DNA of 64,000 nt. It comes from Megalopta genalis. Lineage: Eukaryota > Arthropoda > Insecta > Hymenoptera > Halictidae. The stretch covers positions 11,423,439 to 11,487,438 of the forward strand of contig NC_135018.1 of the NCBI RefSeq assembly GCF_051020955.1. Reading direction: 5' to 3'. The notes beneath the pieces were generated by a model. The model did not search any database. It was not told the DNA's origin and saw only the letters and a list, made by a program, of their open reading frames with translations. Shown here in pieces: positions 1 through 12,658 of this stretch; the stretch's first letter is position 1; every line of letters starts with the position of its first letter. The position numbers and the translations under genes are program-made.

Positions 1-2822
1 AATTTCATTCAAAACTTCGAACGATCACGTTCTCCAAACTGTTGAAACTATGAATTAAGTTGGTGAATGAAGATTTTTGTAAGGTTCATTGCCACTGACG
101 TAGAGTCTCCGACATCACATAGAACTTCTTAACCCTCTCTCCAGGGATAAAAGATTTTTAGTTTCAAACTTCCGTTTTCAATTAATTAGTTCTAGAGTTA
201 CTTAAAACCGTTTCTTAGAAAACAAAGTTTTCTCGAACTTTTTAATTTCTCTGTCCCCTTGGAAAAACTCGTTTTAATAAACCGTAGGTAACGTGAAAGA
301 AGAATGCTGTGATAGTTCATTCGTCCAGCATTCGTTGCTCATGCAGTTAATTATTTAATATTAAAGATTTAAATATATTCATCGTTTGCTATTTGATCGA
401 TACTGAAAAATTCTTTTACGTAAAAACTGTTTTATTTAATCGTAAATAAATGTTGAAACTTTTCGAATGACACAATACAAATGACTTATTCACGTGACAT
501 GATTCGAACCGATTTTAATTTGTTTAAGACGCTAATCACTAGATTGCAGATTTTATGCATTTATAATTCAAATAGATTGGTGAAATTTGAAACGTTAGGG
601 AGATTAAAAGAATTAAAAATTATCTATTCATTATTAACAACTCACTAAAACTATTAAACGAAAAACGAAATTTCTATCTTCTTCGTTGCAATTTATGAAG
701 AAAATTTGTATTTTGCATAAAGATTTGCAGCCTACTAATCACTTTACAGACACACGATTAAATTCAATTCTAGATGTATTAAAATGCATCAACGAATTTA
801 TTTGTTGAAATTCACTGACATTTCATCATGAATTGTAACGGCAAATATGTCGATGTCCATATCGTGGCAACTATTGTTTAATGAAGTCAGTATTCTGGAA
901 GATATTTGAGTGATTTGAGGGGCTCGTGTAATTTCTTATAGTAGTTCACGGGTAACATTTTTAATGTTCATTGTTTGCGATTATTGTTAGCGTGATGTCG
1001 TTAACAGACTCATAACGTTTGATCTGGTTCACGCGCAAACGCACGTACCCGCGCAATTTCCCCTAACTCGGACCTAACGCCAATTCAACAGACATATTGA
1101 ATAGAGAACGATTTTCCATCGTTCGTGCGCCATGCACGCCGCGCCGGCAAATATTTAACGAATGATGCGCGACGATCTCCGTCTGAAAATTCGATTCCAA
1201 AAGATAAATTCTGTTCTTGATAAACTGATCTGATAAACTCTGTTGTTTCCGCTCAATTGGAAACAGTCCTCAAAATTTCCAAATCGTCCAATACGACGAC
1301 AGATACGAGCTATCGGTATGATAAATATTTAACGAATTCGAAAAACCGAAAAATTTAAATAAAATGAAATTTCAAATATAAGTTGGAATGTATTAATAAT
1401 AATGTATTAATAATAAATCTAAAATATAAATTCTAATATCTCTCGAAGATTCATGTTGTCAGAAATATTTTTGTTTAAATTAAGGATATGCAACTTTCAG
1501 AATTATACAGGTTGATGAGTGCCACTTCCGTTAAACAAGCTTGCGAGAAAAATCCTGCGATTCTACGTGAAAAAAATGAGAAAAGAATTTGGTATATTTA
1601 ACACTGTTCCATTATCCAAATTGCTAATTTTCTGAATAATTGTGTGCTGAAATATATACTAACCTAAATTTCATTTTAAATATTTCAAAGCATTAACACG
1701 AATTTAATCAGTAATATTCGATCATCAGAACGATATCGAATTAGAGATAACAGTTTCTATCGCACAATCGAATGTGGAGTATGTACTGCATGATTTTTAC
1801 AATTGCAGCGTATTATAACCGAAATGCAACTGCTGTTACCCGTTGTTATCGCGAGCGATTTCCCAATGCCTTGTATTTTATACAAAAACGATCACTGTAG
1901 CCATCTATAGTGGAATCCATAACATCTGTTTTTTGTGGATTGTGCTCAACTGATTTTCAAATATAGTTTTCCTAAAAACGACCTTTTAGTTACGCTGTTT
2001 TTCATTTTCGCCATAGAATCTCTCTAACTTTGATTCTATCATTTTCGAATCACTCTGTACAATAAAATTCCCAGGAATATCAACAATCTTTACTGAATGT
2101 TTATATCAATATGTTTGTTCATTACACTGATGCAGCTTTCGATTTCGATATTTCGTTTGTATTGTACTATAAAATCTTATACAGGGTTATTGACGACGTG
2201 TTCATTACTGTACATAACGACATTCATTGTTACACGGTATGAAGAATTTAATGGTAAACCTTATGAGTACAATTCGTGTTTTGTAAAAAAAATTGAATGT
2301 GCTTAAAAGCAGTGTAATAAGCGGTTTGCTTAAAAATTCATCTATCGATTTAGATATTCGATTCCATCTGAAATTCTAACAGAAAAACATTTTGGTTCAG
2401 TTTCTTGTAACTGTAAATGAATTATGCAAGACGAATAAAATCGGTAATGATTTTTGCTAGACAAAGATTGAGATAGTTTCCTCAAACGCGCAACAGAGTT
2501 TCAGCTGTGAATCACGTCGACAATACTCGCTCCATAATAAAACCAAACAGAGAATGGCATGTTGTCATGCATGTAAGTATAAGAACTGAATAAAGCAAAC
2601 GTCATACTCGTCCGCCAGCTGTTGCATGTCTCACATGTTTTTGCTTGCTGAGTCTGCTGGCTCATTTCGTGCTATTCAAGAAAGCAGCAGTCGGTACGAG
2701 GTCGATAATATTTACGAAGAAATGCTGTTAATCGAGATGAACATCATTTCAAAGATTTCATCTTTTTGAAGTGGTTTCGATTATAATCTTATTTATCAAT
2801 TTCTTCTAACATATTTATAGAG
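1..2822. other. AT-rich intergenic DNA
   Basis: No coding region can be supported. The one open frame of note (2097-2306) is rich in codons expected by chance from AT-rich DNA and shows no motif. The stretch contains one MITE-A copy (listed separately) and a short CpG-richer patch near 1025-1160. Otherwise I see nothing. Confidence 0.6.
535..741. repeat. MITE-A copy 1 (ends like CACTAGATTGCAGAT)
   Basis: The left end reads CACTAGATTGCAGATTTTAT and the right end is its inverted, diverged counterpart (TTTTGCATAAAGATTTGCAG followed by CCTACTAATC). Closely similar ends occur near 17.8, 20.5-20.7, 22.9-23.2 and 48.6-48.8 kb, so this is one copy of a dispersed inverted-repeat element about 200-280 bp long. 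No protein is encoded. It is probably non-autonomous; the parent transposon is not visible here. Confidence 0.65.
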
Positions 2823-3016
2823 ATACAGTAAATTCTCCCAAATTTTCCTTCAGTTTTTAAACAAAAATGGACAATTTGGGAAGAGGAGATACGATTATTC
2901 GACCCTTGCATCTCGTTTTTATAATTGTTGATAATCCGCAACTGTAATAATAATATAATCGTGTCTCCTGTTCCCAAATTGTTCATTTTTGTTTACAAGC
3001 TGAAGGAAAATCTTTT
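2823..3016. repeat. Fold-back MITE-B copy 1
   Basis: Arms at about 2841-2900 and 2960-3012 are inverted copies of each other. The left arm reads TTCCTTCAG... and contains GGACAATTTGGGAAGAGGAG; the right arm contains the complement ending in CTGAAGGAAAATC. The outer left end is ATACAGTAAATTCT. The same element recurs at 40428-40645. It would fold into a long hairpin if transcribed. It is non-coding. Confidence 0.75.
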
Positions 3017-3274
3017 TAACATGTCAGAAACTAGATAATCAATACATAATTTTTATACTCTGCGTCCAAATGGGCCCGAGCTCCGCCATCTGAGTGTTAA
3101 ATAAGGATATCTGCAATTATCCAATAATAAGAGATTTGTTTCAAACATACATATATTACAAAATGACATTCTTTTGTTCATTTTTTCATTGAAATTTAAA
3201 ACTATTTTCTTGAATATTTGTGTGCGAGAAACGTGTGTCCAGCTACAAATTACTAGAAAAAATGTTATTATAAT

Positions 3275-3466
3275 TTAACATTCAACCTATCAACTTCTAA
3301 ACATTACTAACGTGTGTTGCTTTATAAGAATGACAAGACTGAATTTATTTTTATTTTTCGCCATTATTAACATAATCTAGGCTTGAACAAAGAGGCATAG
3401 TCAATAATTTCTCACGAAAACATGTGAAAACGATCATTTTGACCGTCCCGATAGGTTTAGTGTTAA
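3275..3466. repeat. piggyBac-type MITE, TTAA-flanked
   Basis: Both boundaries are TTAA (3275-3278 and 3463-3466). The right end (GACCGTCCCGATAGGTTTAG then TGTTAA) closely resembles the right end of the piggyBac element at 44004-44040 (GACCGGTCCCGGTAGGAATA then GTGTTAA). The left end (TTAACATTCAACCTATC) is a decayed inverted match. It is about 190 bp and non-coding, probably a deletion derivative of a related piggyBac. Confidence 0.6.
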
Positions 3467-3479
3467 ATTTTTTAGCATT

Positions 3480-3785
3480 TTCTGACATTAGCATTAAGAC
3501 GAAGGTCTTAGACGAGAATAATTCTGTGGCTATAAGGAAAAACGCCATGAATCGCAATTTCAAAAAATTTAAGTTAATGCATTAATTGAACTGTAACATA
3601 TAGGATTTCCGTATTTATCAGAAAAAGGCATCGTGAAAACAAATTCTATCGACTCAAAAAAATTATGTAATTTGAAGCACCACTAAGACGAGCATTAGTA
3701 ATCAGAACTTCAAGCAACAATATCTCGGAAGTTAAAACATATGACTTATGGTGTTCTTCCTTGCAGCCACAGAATTGATAAGTAC
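3480..3785. repeat. Dispersed repeat R1, copy 1
   Basis: This stretch shares a colinear series of short blocks with 21850-22125, including TGTGGCT(A/G)TAAGGAAAAAC, AATTTAAGTTAATGCATTAA and CAATATCTCGGAAGT. It lies directly beside the MITE ending at 3466. No coding potential is seen. Confidence 0.7.
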
Positions 3786-3867
3786 GAGATTTAAACGCTG
3801 TATTGAATAATCATGTGATGGTACAACTTGATATTTCATTTTGAATGGTTAAAAAAGAAAAAAACGT

Positions 3868-4260
3868 TCATGTTCTCATGTTTACTTCGAATAATCGAAG
3901 TTCTACGGTATTTAATAAACGCGTAGCGCAATTGGCATTACGTACCGGAGAAGCCGCGAAGGAACGGAGGGGAAAAAAGGTGGGCAGGATATAGACACCG
4001 AACGACCGTAAGAGGCGAAGAGACGGATATAGACCGCAAGATAAACGACGTATTACTGGTATAAAGCAACATCCTCGCCGTATGTCGATCCCCGTTTCTG
4101 TCAACACGGCTCGTTCTCCTGGCGCACTCCTATCTCTTCCCGTATCCTCTTTTCTCGATCCAATTGAACGACGACGCCAAGCCTAGCGGTACGTGCGACC
4201 ACGCACAGAAAAAGAAGCACGCCCTCGCGAATTTCTGGAAAAGTTTCAGCAAACTATGAG
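3868..4260. other. CpG-rich patch, possible promoter or 5' region
   Basis: Base composition shifts sharply from the AT-rich surroundings to a GC- and CpG-rich block with many CG dinucleotides (for example around 3950-4010 and 4120-4210). No convincing open frame with known motifs is present. Such patches in insect genomes often mark first exons or regulatory DNA, but nothing here proves that. Confidence 0.35.
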
Positions 4261-4526
4261 ACGCGTCCAGTCACGCGGCCGATATCGATTTAACTTTTTG
4301 CATCCACCGGGAACTTGATTATTGTCTAACGCTGCGCTGAGGGAACACGGCTCTGTCAACCTATCACTTGATAGTTGGAGTTGGTGTCCTACGAGTATGA
4401 ATCGATAATTTCCTGCTATGTAATCAGAAAATAGGTTAGAACCAGAGTTGAGTTTGAGCATAATTTAATTTTTTGTATAAGTTTCAATTTCAATTTTTTG
4501 TATAAGTTCAATTTCCAATCAGTCGA

Positions 4527-4714
4527 TTAACATATTGACTGCAATGGCGAGTTACATACCTCGTAGACGTCCACCACGACGCGATGCATTCGTTAAAGCT
4601 TTATTACTAATAAAAAAAGATTTATTATTTTTTACTTATTATTCACTTATCTAAAAAAAGAAAGGTTAGTGTCTAGAACAGATTTCTTTAAAGACTTGGC
4701 GGTCAAAGTGTTAA
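4527..4714. repeat. TTAA-flanked MITE, about 180 bp
   Basis: Left end TTAACATATTGACTGC and right end GCGGTCAAAGTGTTAA form terminal inverted repeats bounded by TTAA at 4527-4530 and 4711-4714, the signature of piggyBac-type insertion. The interior is non-coding and AT-rich. Confidence 0.7.
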
Positions 4715-6740
4715 TTAAACCGATTAAAAGCACCTACGTGCTACATACAGAACAAAGTACTCGTATCGAATAAAAAATTATTCAAATAAGAGATTATTGG
4801 AATAAATAGATAGAATATTCTATGACGACTAATGAATTGTTCGAATAAAATATTTAACTAAAAGAAATTCATTCGAATAATTATCTTAAATAATTATATA
4901 TAAATATATATATATATAATCCGCCATCCAAAGTTCATATTGAAATTTTCATTCGGCTATCTCTTCGTTTTCGGAAAAGCAAAAGACTAAGATGGAAGCG
5001 AGAACTATAATCGAAAGATAACAACGAGCCGGGTAATACTTTCTAAAGGTGTGCAAGGGTAACCCAAATTTTTGATGAATGTAGCGTTAGGACCGATTTA
5101 AAATATCCGTCCGACCATTTCCCTCGGCCACAAACTAGATAACAAACTGGGAAAGGTATAAGAAACCTATTCGAAAGTAAAACAGACTCGGCACGGTTAT
5201 CGCTAATCGAAACTCGCCGTTACCGAGTCAAGTGCAAATAATAACTTCCTTGATAGAAGGTAGACGAAGTAATTCAATTTTAAGAAAGACGGATAATACC
5301 ACGACAAAGAACTTCTTCCCTCGGAAATCCTCTGCGAATTGAACTCTGAATAGTATTTCGTTACGACTCAACTGGCTGAGATCGCCTATTGTGATAGCAG
5401 AATTAGAGGTGTCGCGTTATTCCGAATGAACATTTTTATTTCGAAATCTCAAAGTAGATCGCTTTTATTTTTATTTTAAAGTAAAAGAAGAAAAATTATA
5501 TTATAAATTTAATAATAATATCTAGATTAATTTTAAACATCATTCTTAATAATTTGTGTCCACTTGCTAAATTTTCGATACAAAATTGAAGGCGAATATT
5601 TTAGAAATCAAATTATAACTAGACAATGGATCTTTATGCAAAATAAAAATTGTTCACCTCGATTGCAGTGAACAGAAGACGAATAAAAATACATTCGTTC
5701 TGTTAATGGTAAATTCAAAATAGTATAACAATACTATAGAATATTGTAATACTATTTTGGAAATGTTCAACTGTTCTCATTGTTCCGTATTTCACCTGCT
5801 CATTTTTCTCACAAATGCACCGAAATAAATAATAACAGCGACTAAGCGTATTAGCAAATGTAAAAAATGCTGTATCTTTTTCTGACGAAGTTTCCAATCT
5901 TTACCGTAATGGAACAGTTGCAGATTGTTAATTAACTCTTGCTATTTTAGCATAGATAGTACGAAATTAATTCATAAAGCAATTAACTCCTTTATTTCTG
6001 TTGCTTCGCACGAGAGAACAAATTAGGTACTAACTGCGAAGTGATCGATCTCACATGGAAAAGTTCGCGCGATCATTTATTTGTCAAGGATTCGTGAAAC
6101 AGTTGACAATCGTTTCCCCGAACGATTTATCGTTCGTTTAATTAAATAAATGAATCGCGAGACAAAAGAGGAAGCTGGCGTTTGGTAGGCGTTTAACTTG
6201 AGCTGGTGCATACTGAAATTGCCAGGCGTCGTTTCAGCACTTCCGCGGTCGTTGCTCGTTAGTAGAACGCTAAAGCGGCAGTAGGGTCTCTTCTTATACA
6301 TAGTAGGTTAGAGTAAAATGGAAGTGTAGAAAGCCCAAGACAAAAAAAAACGAGGGTGGTGGGAAAATAGCAGGGGCAACCGTAGGTCGCAACACCGTGC
6401 TACGCTCCGTGAACACAAACACGCAATTATTCACGAGAATTCAACCTTTACCAGAGACCGTTGACCACCGTCAAAAAGTAAAATGTGTATGAAACTGGAC
6501 TGTCTGATATGACGCGCAGAACTTGATTAAATTACAACTTTGAGCGTAGATCTTTGGACAAACTATCTTTCCTTAGAATATAGATGTTATGCACTTTCTT
6601 TAACCAGTTAGCTGTTGCAATCTCTTTGAAAAGTCTGTAATTACAATATATATATATATATATATTTGATTTTTTTTTCATATTTTGTTTAAATACAACA
6701 CTATTATAAAATATATAATTTCATAAAGAATATCAAAGTA
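4715..6740. other. Intergenic DNA, no supported gene
   Basis: AT-rich DNA with simple AT runs near 4888-4918 and 6644-6664. A MITE-A-like end (ACAATGGATCTTTATGCAAA) sits at about 5623. Open frames at 5715-5897 and 6077-6301 show no motif or splice context. Confidence 0.5.
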
Positions 6741-6905
6741 TACAGGGTAGGTCGGAATTCGTAGTATAACCGAGCAGAGGGTGATTTTACATGAAAAAAT
6801 AAGAAACAGATTTTGTATATTTTTTAATCCGGGACTGCGTTATCAAGAAAATCGACTTTATGTTTGTTCACAAACATTGACGACGATGGAAACATTTCGT
6901 TTCCT
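6741..6905 (+). repeat. Dispersed repeat R3, copy 1
   Basis: The stretch starting TACAGGGTAGGTCGGAATTC matches 26651-26885 over about 160 bp, sharing GGAATTCGTA, GTGATTnTnnATGAAAAAATAA and AATCCGGGACT-like blocks. The ACAGGGT start is a common terminal motif of dispersed insect repeats. Another such start (TACAGGGTGTCTCAGAG) lies at 7004, and its complement lies near 25407-25422. Confidence 0.65.
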
Positions 6906-7020
6906 ACATCAATTTTCAGCGTGAATTTGTTCCTCTATTTTATAAATTCGCAAATGGAATGGACACATAGTTTACTTATAATTTATAAACATTTGCATAA
7001 AATACAGGGTGTCTCAGAGA

Positions 7021-10000
7021 AGCTGACTATATTAATGAGCTATTAATAAAGAACACGAAGCCTGGCGGCCAGCTCAATATAATGTATAATAAGAGGTCTA
7101 TATTATAATGAGCCGAACCTGTATCGAGCACGTGAACTTGTTTACATTAACTGACTCGTCCCGTTACACGGCTAGAAGCGTCATGTTTCACCCTTATCTC
7201 CCTCAGATACTGATCCTCGTTCGAAATTGATTTTGGGGAAAATTGGCGATTGTAATCGAGCATGACCGAAATATCGCAAAATGGTTACCGCGTGAAAAAC
7301 TGACTCTCATTAATTGATGAGGTTAAAGTGGTGTAAGTCACATTTTCTCGAATCTTTTAACTAATTTTCCTAGTAAGAGAGAGTATCCAACAGATATGTT
7401 GTACTTTTTAGAAGCTACTCTTAAATCTACTGAGTGAAATAAACATTGCAAAATACGTTGACTCTCGAATTAAGATCCAAAAAACTCTCACAATTTCAAA
7501 ATAGCTTGGTTGGGAAAGTTGAAACTTGAAAGTTGAAATGAATCAAAATAATTGCTGTTGTTTTTTCTTCACGTCTCATAAACGTGATCAAAAAATATTG
7601 TCAAAAATGTTACTGATAAAAAAGAACATGAATACTTTTCGGGCCTCTTCGATTGCTACTACCATTGAGATAAATTATGGAACATTATAAATAATAACAT
7701 AAGCGAATTCAAAAGAATTCTCATTTTTGGTACGTGATACATATATCTAGATTTGAAAACTGCAATCATGATAATATTAATACTGCCACAAATGATGTTT
7801 ATGTAAAAACTGGCCATAATTACAACTATTTGTGTCCTACTAAATTGATGTAGCCAGCACCATAAAGAGAGATCTATCAGTAAACAAAGGAACAAAGAAC
7901 AATGTATTCCCGGTAATTGATGCACTGTTACAGCGAAAATAAATCGGTGTGCATTAAACGTTAGCCGGACGATTTCGTTCCCGCAACTCTATTATGCGGA
8001 TCCTGTTGTCCGAATATCTCAGAAAAAGAATGCGACAAGTATTAAAAGCGTCGACGTCTGCGTATTCGTAAACGAAGCCCGATAAAATCCTGACGAACCC
8101 CGAAGCATTATTCTGCAGGAATAATCGGTCGATCGAAGGTATCGTAGAATGCACCACGGCGTCGAGAAGGAAAAAATATTTGCATCGCCTACAGGGACTG
8201 CGCGGCGGAACAATTGAGTCTTAAAAAAGTCCATTGCGAATAATTTTCTTTGACGAACCTCGTCTGATATTCCGTTTTTAACGAAGTATGATCGATAGTT
8301 TTTCGTCGGAAGCTGCTTTGATTCTAGCGAGGTAAAAATTTTGTCCATTAGTTGTACTAAATAATCCAGTTGCGATTGCACTTTTTTCATGGTGCATTTA
8401 TCTAATGCAGATTAAAGAAAATAAATGAAAATTTTACGGAAGAAATTCTTTTCATTGATCCGTTGTTATCGGTTACAAAATTCTCGAGTACGGAACAATC
8501 GATCGCAACTGTTCAAGAAATCAAAGAAATTTAGTTAATGAAATTGAAACTAGAAAGTTAACATTTATCGTAGTGAATAAAATATTAACTATTTTACATT
8601 CTAAATGTCCTAGTAGTAAGATTCAGATTATTCGAATACATTGCCATAGAAATGAATTTTTAAAAATAGCAAAAACTTAGTGTGACCAATATCTTGTTCA
8701 ATTAACCACTGACCAAAATAAATTTGATGAGTGATAATAACGGTGATTTGTGAGTCGATAGTGATCCACGAAGGTCAACTAGGGATTTAAAACCCCAGCT
8801 GGATTTAAAAGAAAATCCCTGCGCTACGTAACAGTACCGTTGGGTATTTTTAACCTCTTTCTTGCGTTTTCGTATTTAGGACAACGGTCAGTATTAATAA
8901 TCAGTACGTTTAGTAGCTCATGGTGTTATGATCTCAATCTTTTTCATAGGTGATAAATATGGGTATAACAAAGAAATCTTTAATGTTTAATTTGAGTCTG
9001 GTGTTTATGTTTACTACGTTCTGAATGTAATAATTAATTTAACCATTCTCTTCTATTGAATTCATGTTACATTTTTGTGACGAGTCCAGTTATATGATAT
9101 ACATAAATCTGAAACTCAATAGATTTATATGATACTAATATTTTATAAGACTATTTAATAATAATTTATCTATTGAATATTGAGGTCGATTATAACAACT
9201 GAAATTTGATTTCAGGATGTATAAACTCAACGAGTATACAATTGGTGTGATTATTTCTTAATTGACGATAACATATAAAATTCAAATTCATGATATCTGT
9301 TTTTTGATGTCCGAACAACTTCAGTTTCTTTTTACCTCTCTTGCATCACAGAACTCATAATTTAAACGCCCATTAGCGCGCATATTGGTAAAACTCTATT
9401 GACCAGTCTAATTACTAATATATCTTCGGAATAAAACCACGAACATAGTTTATTTTGCTAGCAAAAATTAATCCTCTACAAAAATTGTATATAATACTTT
9501 ACACACCTGTTTTCTCCAAGCAATAAAATTTATGCGACAGAATTTTATAGGAACAATTGTTATACTGCCTCAACGGTGACATTGATCCGCAGAGAGTTTA
9601 TATGCAATAAAAATGAATTTCCCATGTCATTTATTAACAATTGTTAAACAATGGACAAACACCAATTTATTGGTTTAGTTAAGTGATAAAACGACTCCTA
9701 TCTCTCGTTGAACCGTACTAATTTTCCCTCGTGTTAATTAGCACAGGATAAATTCGTCCGCGTCGCGTTACAAGGAATTAAGACCGATGCAGCCAACAGA
9801 GGGCAAACATTTTTCTAAAGAAGTCTGGCGTGAAATTGAAAGGAGCTTTATGTTTCCAGTGCGCAGACCGGTCTTGAAATAAAATGATCAAATTAATCAC
9901 TCGACCGTGTTAACGCAATGTTTAACTAATTACACGATTAATCTACTAATTACCATCCGAACGAATCAGGCGAAAGATAGCGCTGGCGACGCTGCAACAA

Positions 10001-10581
10001 ATTTCCATGAAATACACAAATTATAAACGGCGTAGAAGTCCGTCAAAATTATAGAAACGATTCAGGTGAATAAATTTCTTAAGCACAAAATATTCGAAAC
10101 GAAAGTGAATGAAAAACTGTTGCTACATCTAAATGGTTCAATTTCACTGTTTCATCTTTTTTAGCTTCGTTGCGTCTGCACTTTTCTATGTAATTAATAA
10201 ATATCTGTGCTGTTATAATTTACAATTGAATAAATTATTGGTAATTTTATTTAATACTTTCTTGTACGATTTTCTTTAGTATTTATTTGGAGTAAATAAG
10301 TAATTCGCCCTATCTTTGAACTACACGTACTACACATACTTCTAACATATTTTTGTGAAGAAAATTAAGGCATAAGCTAGTCAAAAAATAATTTCGTTGA
10401 TCTCGTTTTTTCTGTAGTACAGAACTTTGCTCAATCTAGATAAAATAGCACGTATCATAAAATCATCAACATATGAATATATTTAATGAACTTTGTATTC
10501 AAAAATACTCCCCCGAAAATAACGTATTTAAATTTTTGAGTGCAATTTATCGTTACAAAGACAGAGTTCAGTTCCCCATTC
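7021..10581. other. Intergenic DNA, weak frames only
   Basis: The longest open frame is on the minus strand (8019-8390, 123 codons). It begins with a charged N-terminus (MKKVQSQLDYLVQLMDKIF) that could be a helical segment, but I recognise no family and see no clear splice partners. The frame at 7659-7925 (minus) is hydrophobic but composed of AT-rich codons. Nothing else is seen. Confidence 0.4.
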
Positions 10582-11827
10582 TATGGGATATGGAATATGA
10601 GATATGAGATCCCGGATACTGGATATGCGATATGGGATATGGGATATGAAATCCGGTATCCGAGATCCGGGATCCGGGATATGGAATATGGGATCCGGGA
10701 TATGTGATATGGGATATGGAATATGGAATATGGGATCCGGGATCCGGGATATAGGATCCGGGATATAGGATCCGGGATATGCGATATGGGATATGGGATA
10801 TGGGATATGGGATATGGAATATGAGATCCGGGATATGCGATATGGGATATGGGATCCGGGATATGGGATATGGAATATGGGATCCAGGATCCGGGATATG
10901 CGATATGGTATATGGGAACCGGGATATGGTATATGGTATATGGGATCCGGGATCCGGGAACCGGGACATGGGATATGGGATATGAAATCCGGTTTCCGAG
11001 ATCCGGGATCCGGGATATGGAATATGGGATCCGGGATATGTGATATGGGATATGGAATATGGAATATGGGATCCGGGATCCGGGATATAGGATCCGGGAT
11101 ATAGGATTCGGGATATAGGATCCGGGATATGCGATATGGGATATGGGATATGGAATATGGGATCCGGGATATGCGATATGGGATCCGGGATATGGAATAT
11201 TGGATCCAGGATCCGGGATATGCGATATGGGATATGGGAACCGGGATATGGTATATGGTATATGGGATCCGGGATCCGGGAACCGGGATATGGGATATGG
11301 GATATGGGATCCGCGAAATGCGATATGGGATCCGGGATCCGGGATATGGGATATGGGTTCCGGGATATGCGATATGGGATCCGGGATCCGGGATATGCGA
11401 TATGGGATATGGGATATGGAATTTGGGATGCGGGATCCGGGATATGCGATATGGAATATGGGATCCGGGATCCAGGATATGCGATATGGGATATGGGATA
11501 TGGAATTTGGGATCCGGGATCCGGGATATGCGATATGGAATATGGGATCCGGGATCCAGGATATGGGATATGGGATATGGGATCCGGGATATGCGATATG
11601 GGATATGGGATATGGAATACGGGATCCGGGATCCGAGATATGCGATATGGGATATGGGATATGGAATTTGGGATCCGGGATCCGGGATATGCGATATGGA
11701 ATATGGGATCCGGGATATGGAATATGGGATATGGGATCCGGGATATGCGATATGGGATATGGGATCCGGGATGTGGGATATGGAATATGGGATCCGAAAT
11801 CCAGGATATGGGATATGGGATATGGGA
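10582..11827 (+). repeat. Heptamer satellite, G-rich arm
   Basis: About 1.25 kb of 7-bp units, mostly GGGATAT and GGGATCC with variants GCGATAT, GGAATAT, GGTATAT and GGAACC(G). The G-tract recurs every 7 bp with 4-nt spacers on the plus strand, the pattern that can form G-quadruplexes. Seven bp is not a multiple of three and the units create no stops, so all frames stay open on both strands. The apparent proteins (MGYGIWD-type or HIPYPIS-type repeats) are consequences of the satellite, not evidence for genes. The arm also contains longer internal duplications, for example two tandem 84-bp units near 11393-11560. Confidence 0.97.
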
Positions 11828-12658
11828 TCGCATATCCCGGATCCCATATCCCATATCGCATATCCCGGATCCCGGATCCCATATCCCATATCGCACATCC
11901 CGGATCCCGGATCCCATATTCCATATCCCATATCCCTTATCGCATATCCCGGATCCCATATCCCATATCGCATATCCCGGATCCCATATTCCATATTCCA
12001 TATCCCATATTCCATATTCCATATTCCATATCCCATATCCCGGATCCCATATCCCATATTCCATATCCCATATCCCGGATCCCATATTCCATATCGCATA
12101 TCCCGGATCCCGGATCCCAAATTCCATATCCCATATCCCATATCGCATATCCCGGATCCTATACCCCGGATCCCGGATCCCATATCGCATATCCCATATT
12201 CCATATCCCATATCCTGGATCCCATATTCCATATCCCATATCGCATATCCAGGATCCCATATTCGATATGGCATATCCCGGATCCCATATCCCATATCCC
12301 GGGTCCCATATCGCATATCTCGGATCACATATCCCATATTTCATATCCCATATCGCAAATCCCGGATCCCGTATCCCATATCCCATATTCCATATCGCAA
12401 ATCCCGGATCCCGGATCCCATATCGCATATCCCGGATCGTATATCCCGGATCCCGGATCCTATATTCCATATCCCACATCCCGGATCCTATATTCCATAT
12501 CCCACATCCCGGATCCCATATCCCATATCGCATATCCCGGGTCCCATATACCATATCCCGGATCCCGGATCCCATATTCCATATCGCATATCCCGGATCC
12601 CATATCACATATCCCGGATCTCATATCCGATATCCCATATCTCATATCCCATATCCCC
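11828..12658 (-). repeat. Heptamer satellite, inverted C-rich arm
   Basis: After a central GATC (11826-11829) the units become the reverse complement (ATATCCC, GGATCCC, ATATCGC), so the G-rich strand switches from plus to minus. There is no spacer between the arms. The first 27 bases on each side pair with only about three mismatches. The array ends near ATATCCCCCTTACATAG. The pair makes a giant fold-back of about 830 paired bases plus an unpaired excess of the left arm. Confidence 0.97.

Noticed and set aside
7659..8390. Possible chemoreceptor exons on the minus strand
   Set aside because: The hydrophobic frame is AT-driven and neither frame contains receptor motifs.
10582..12658. CRISPR-like array
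   Set aside because: Units are contiguous heptamers without unique spacers, and the genome is eukaryotic.
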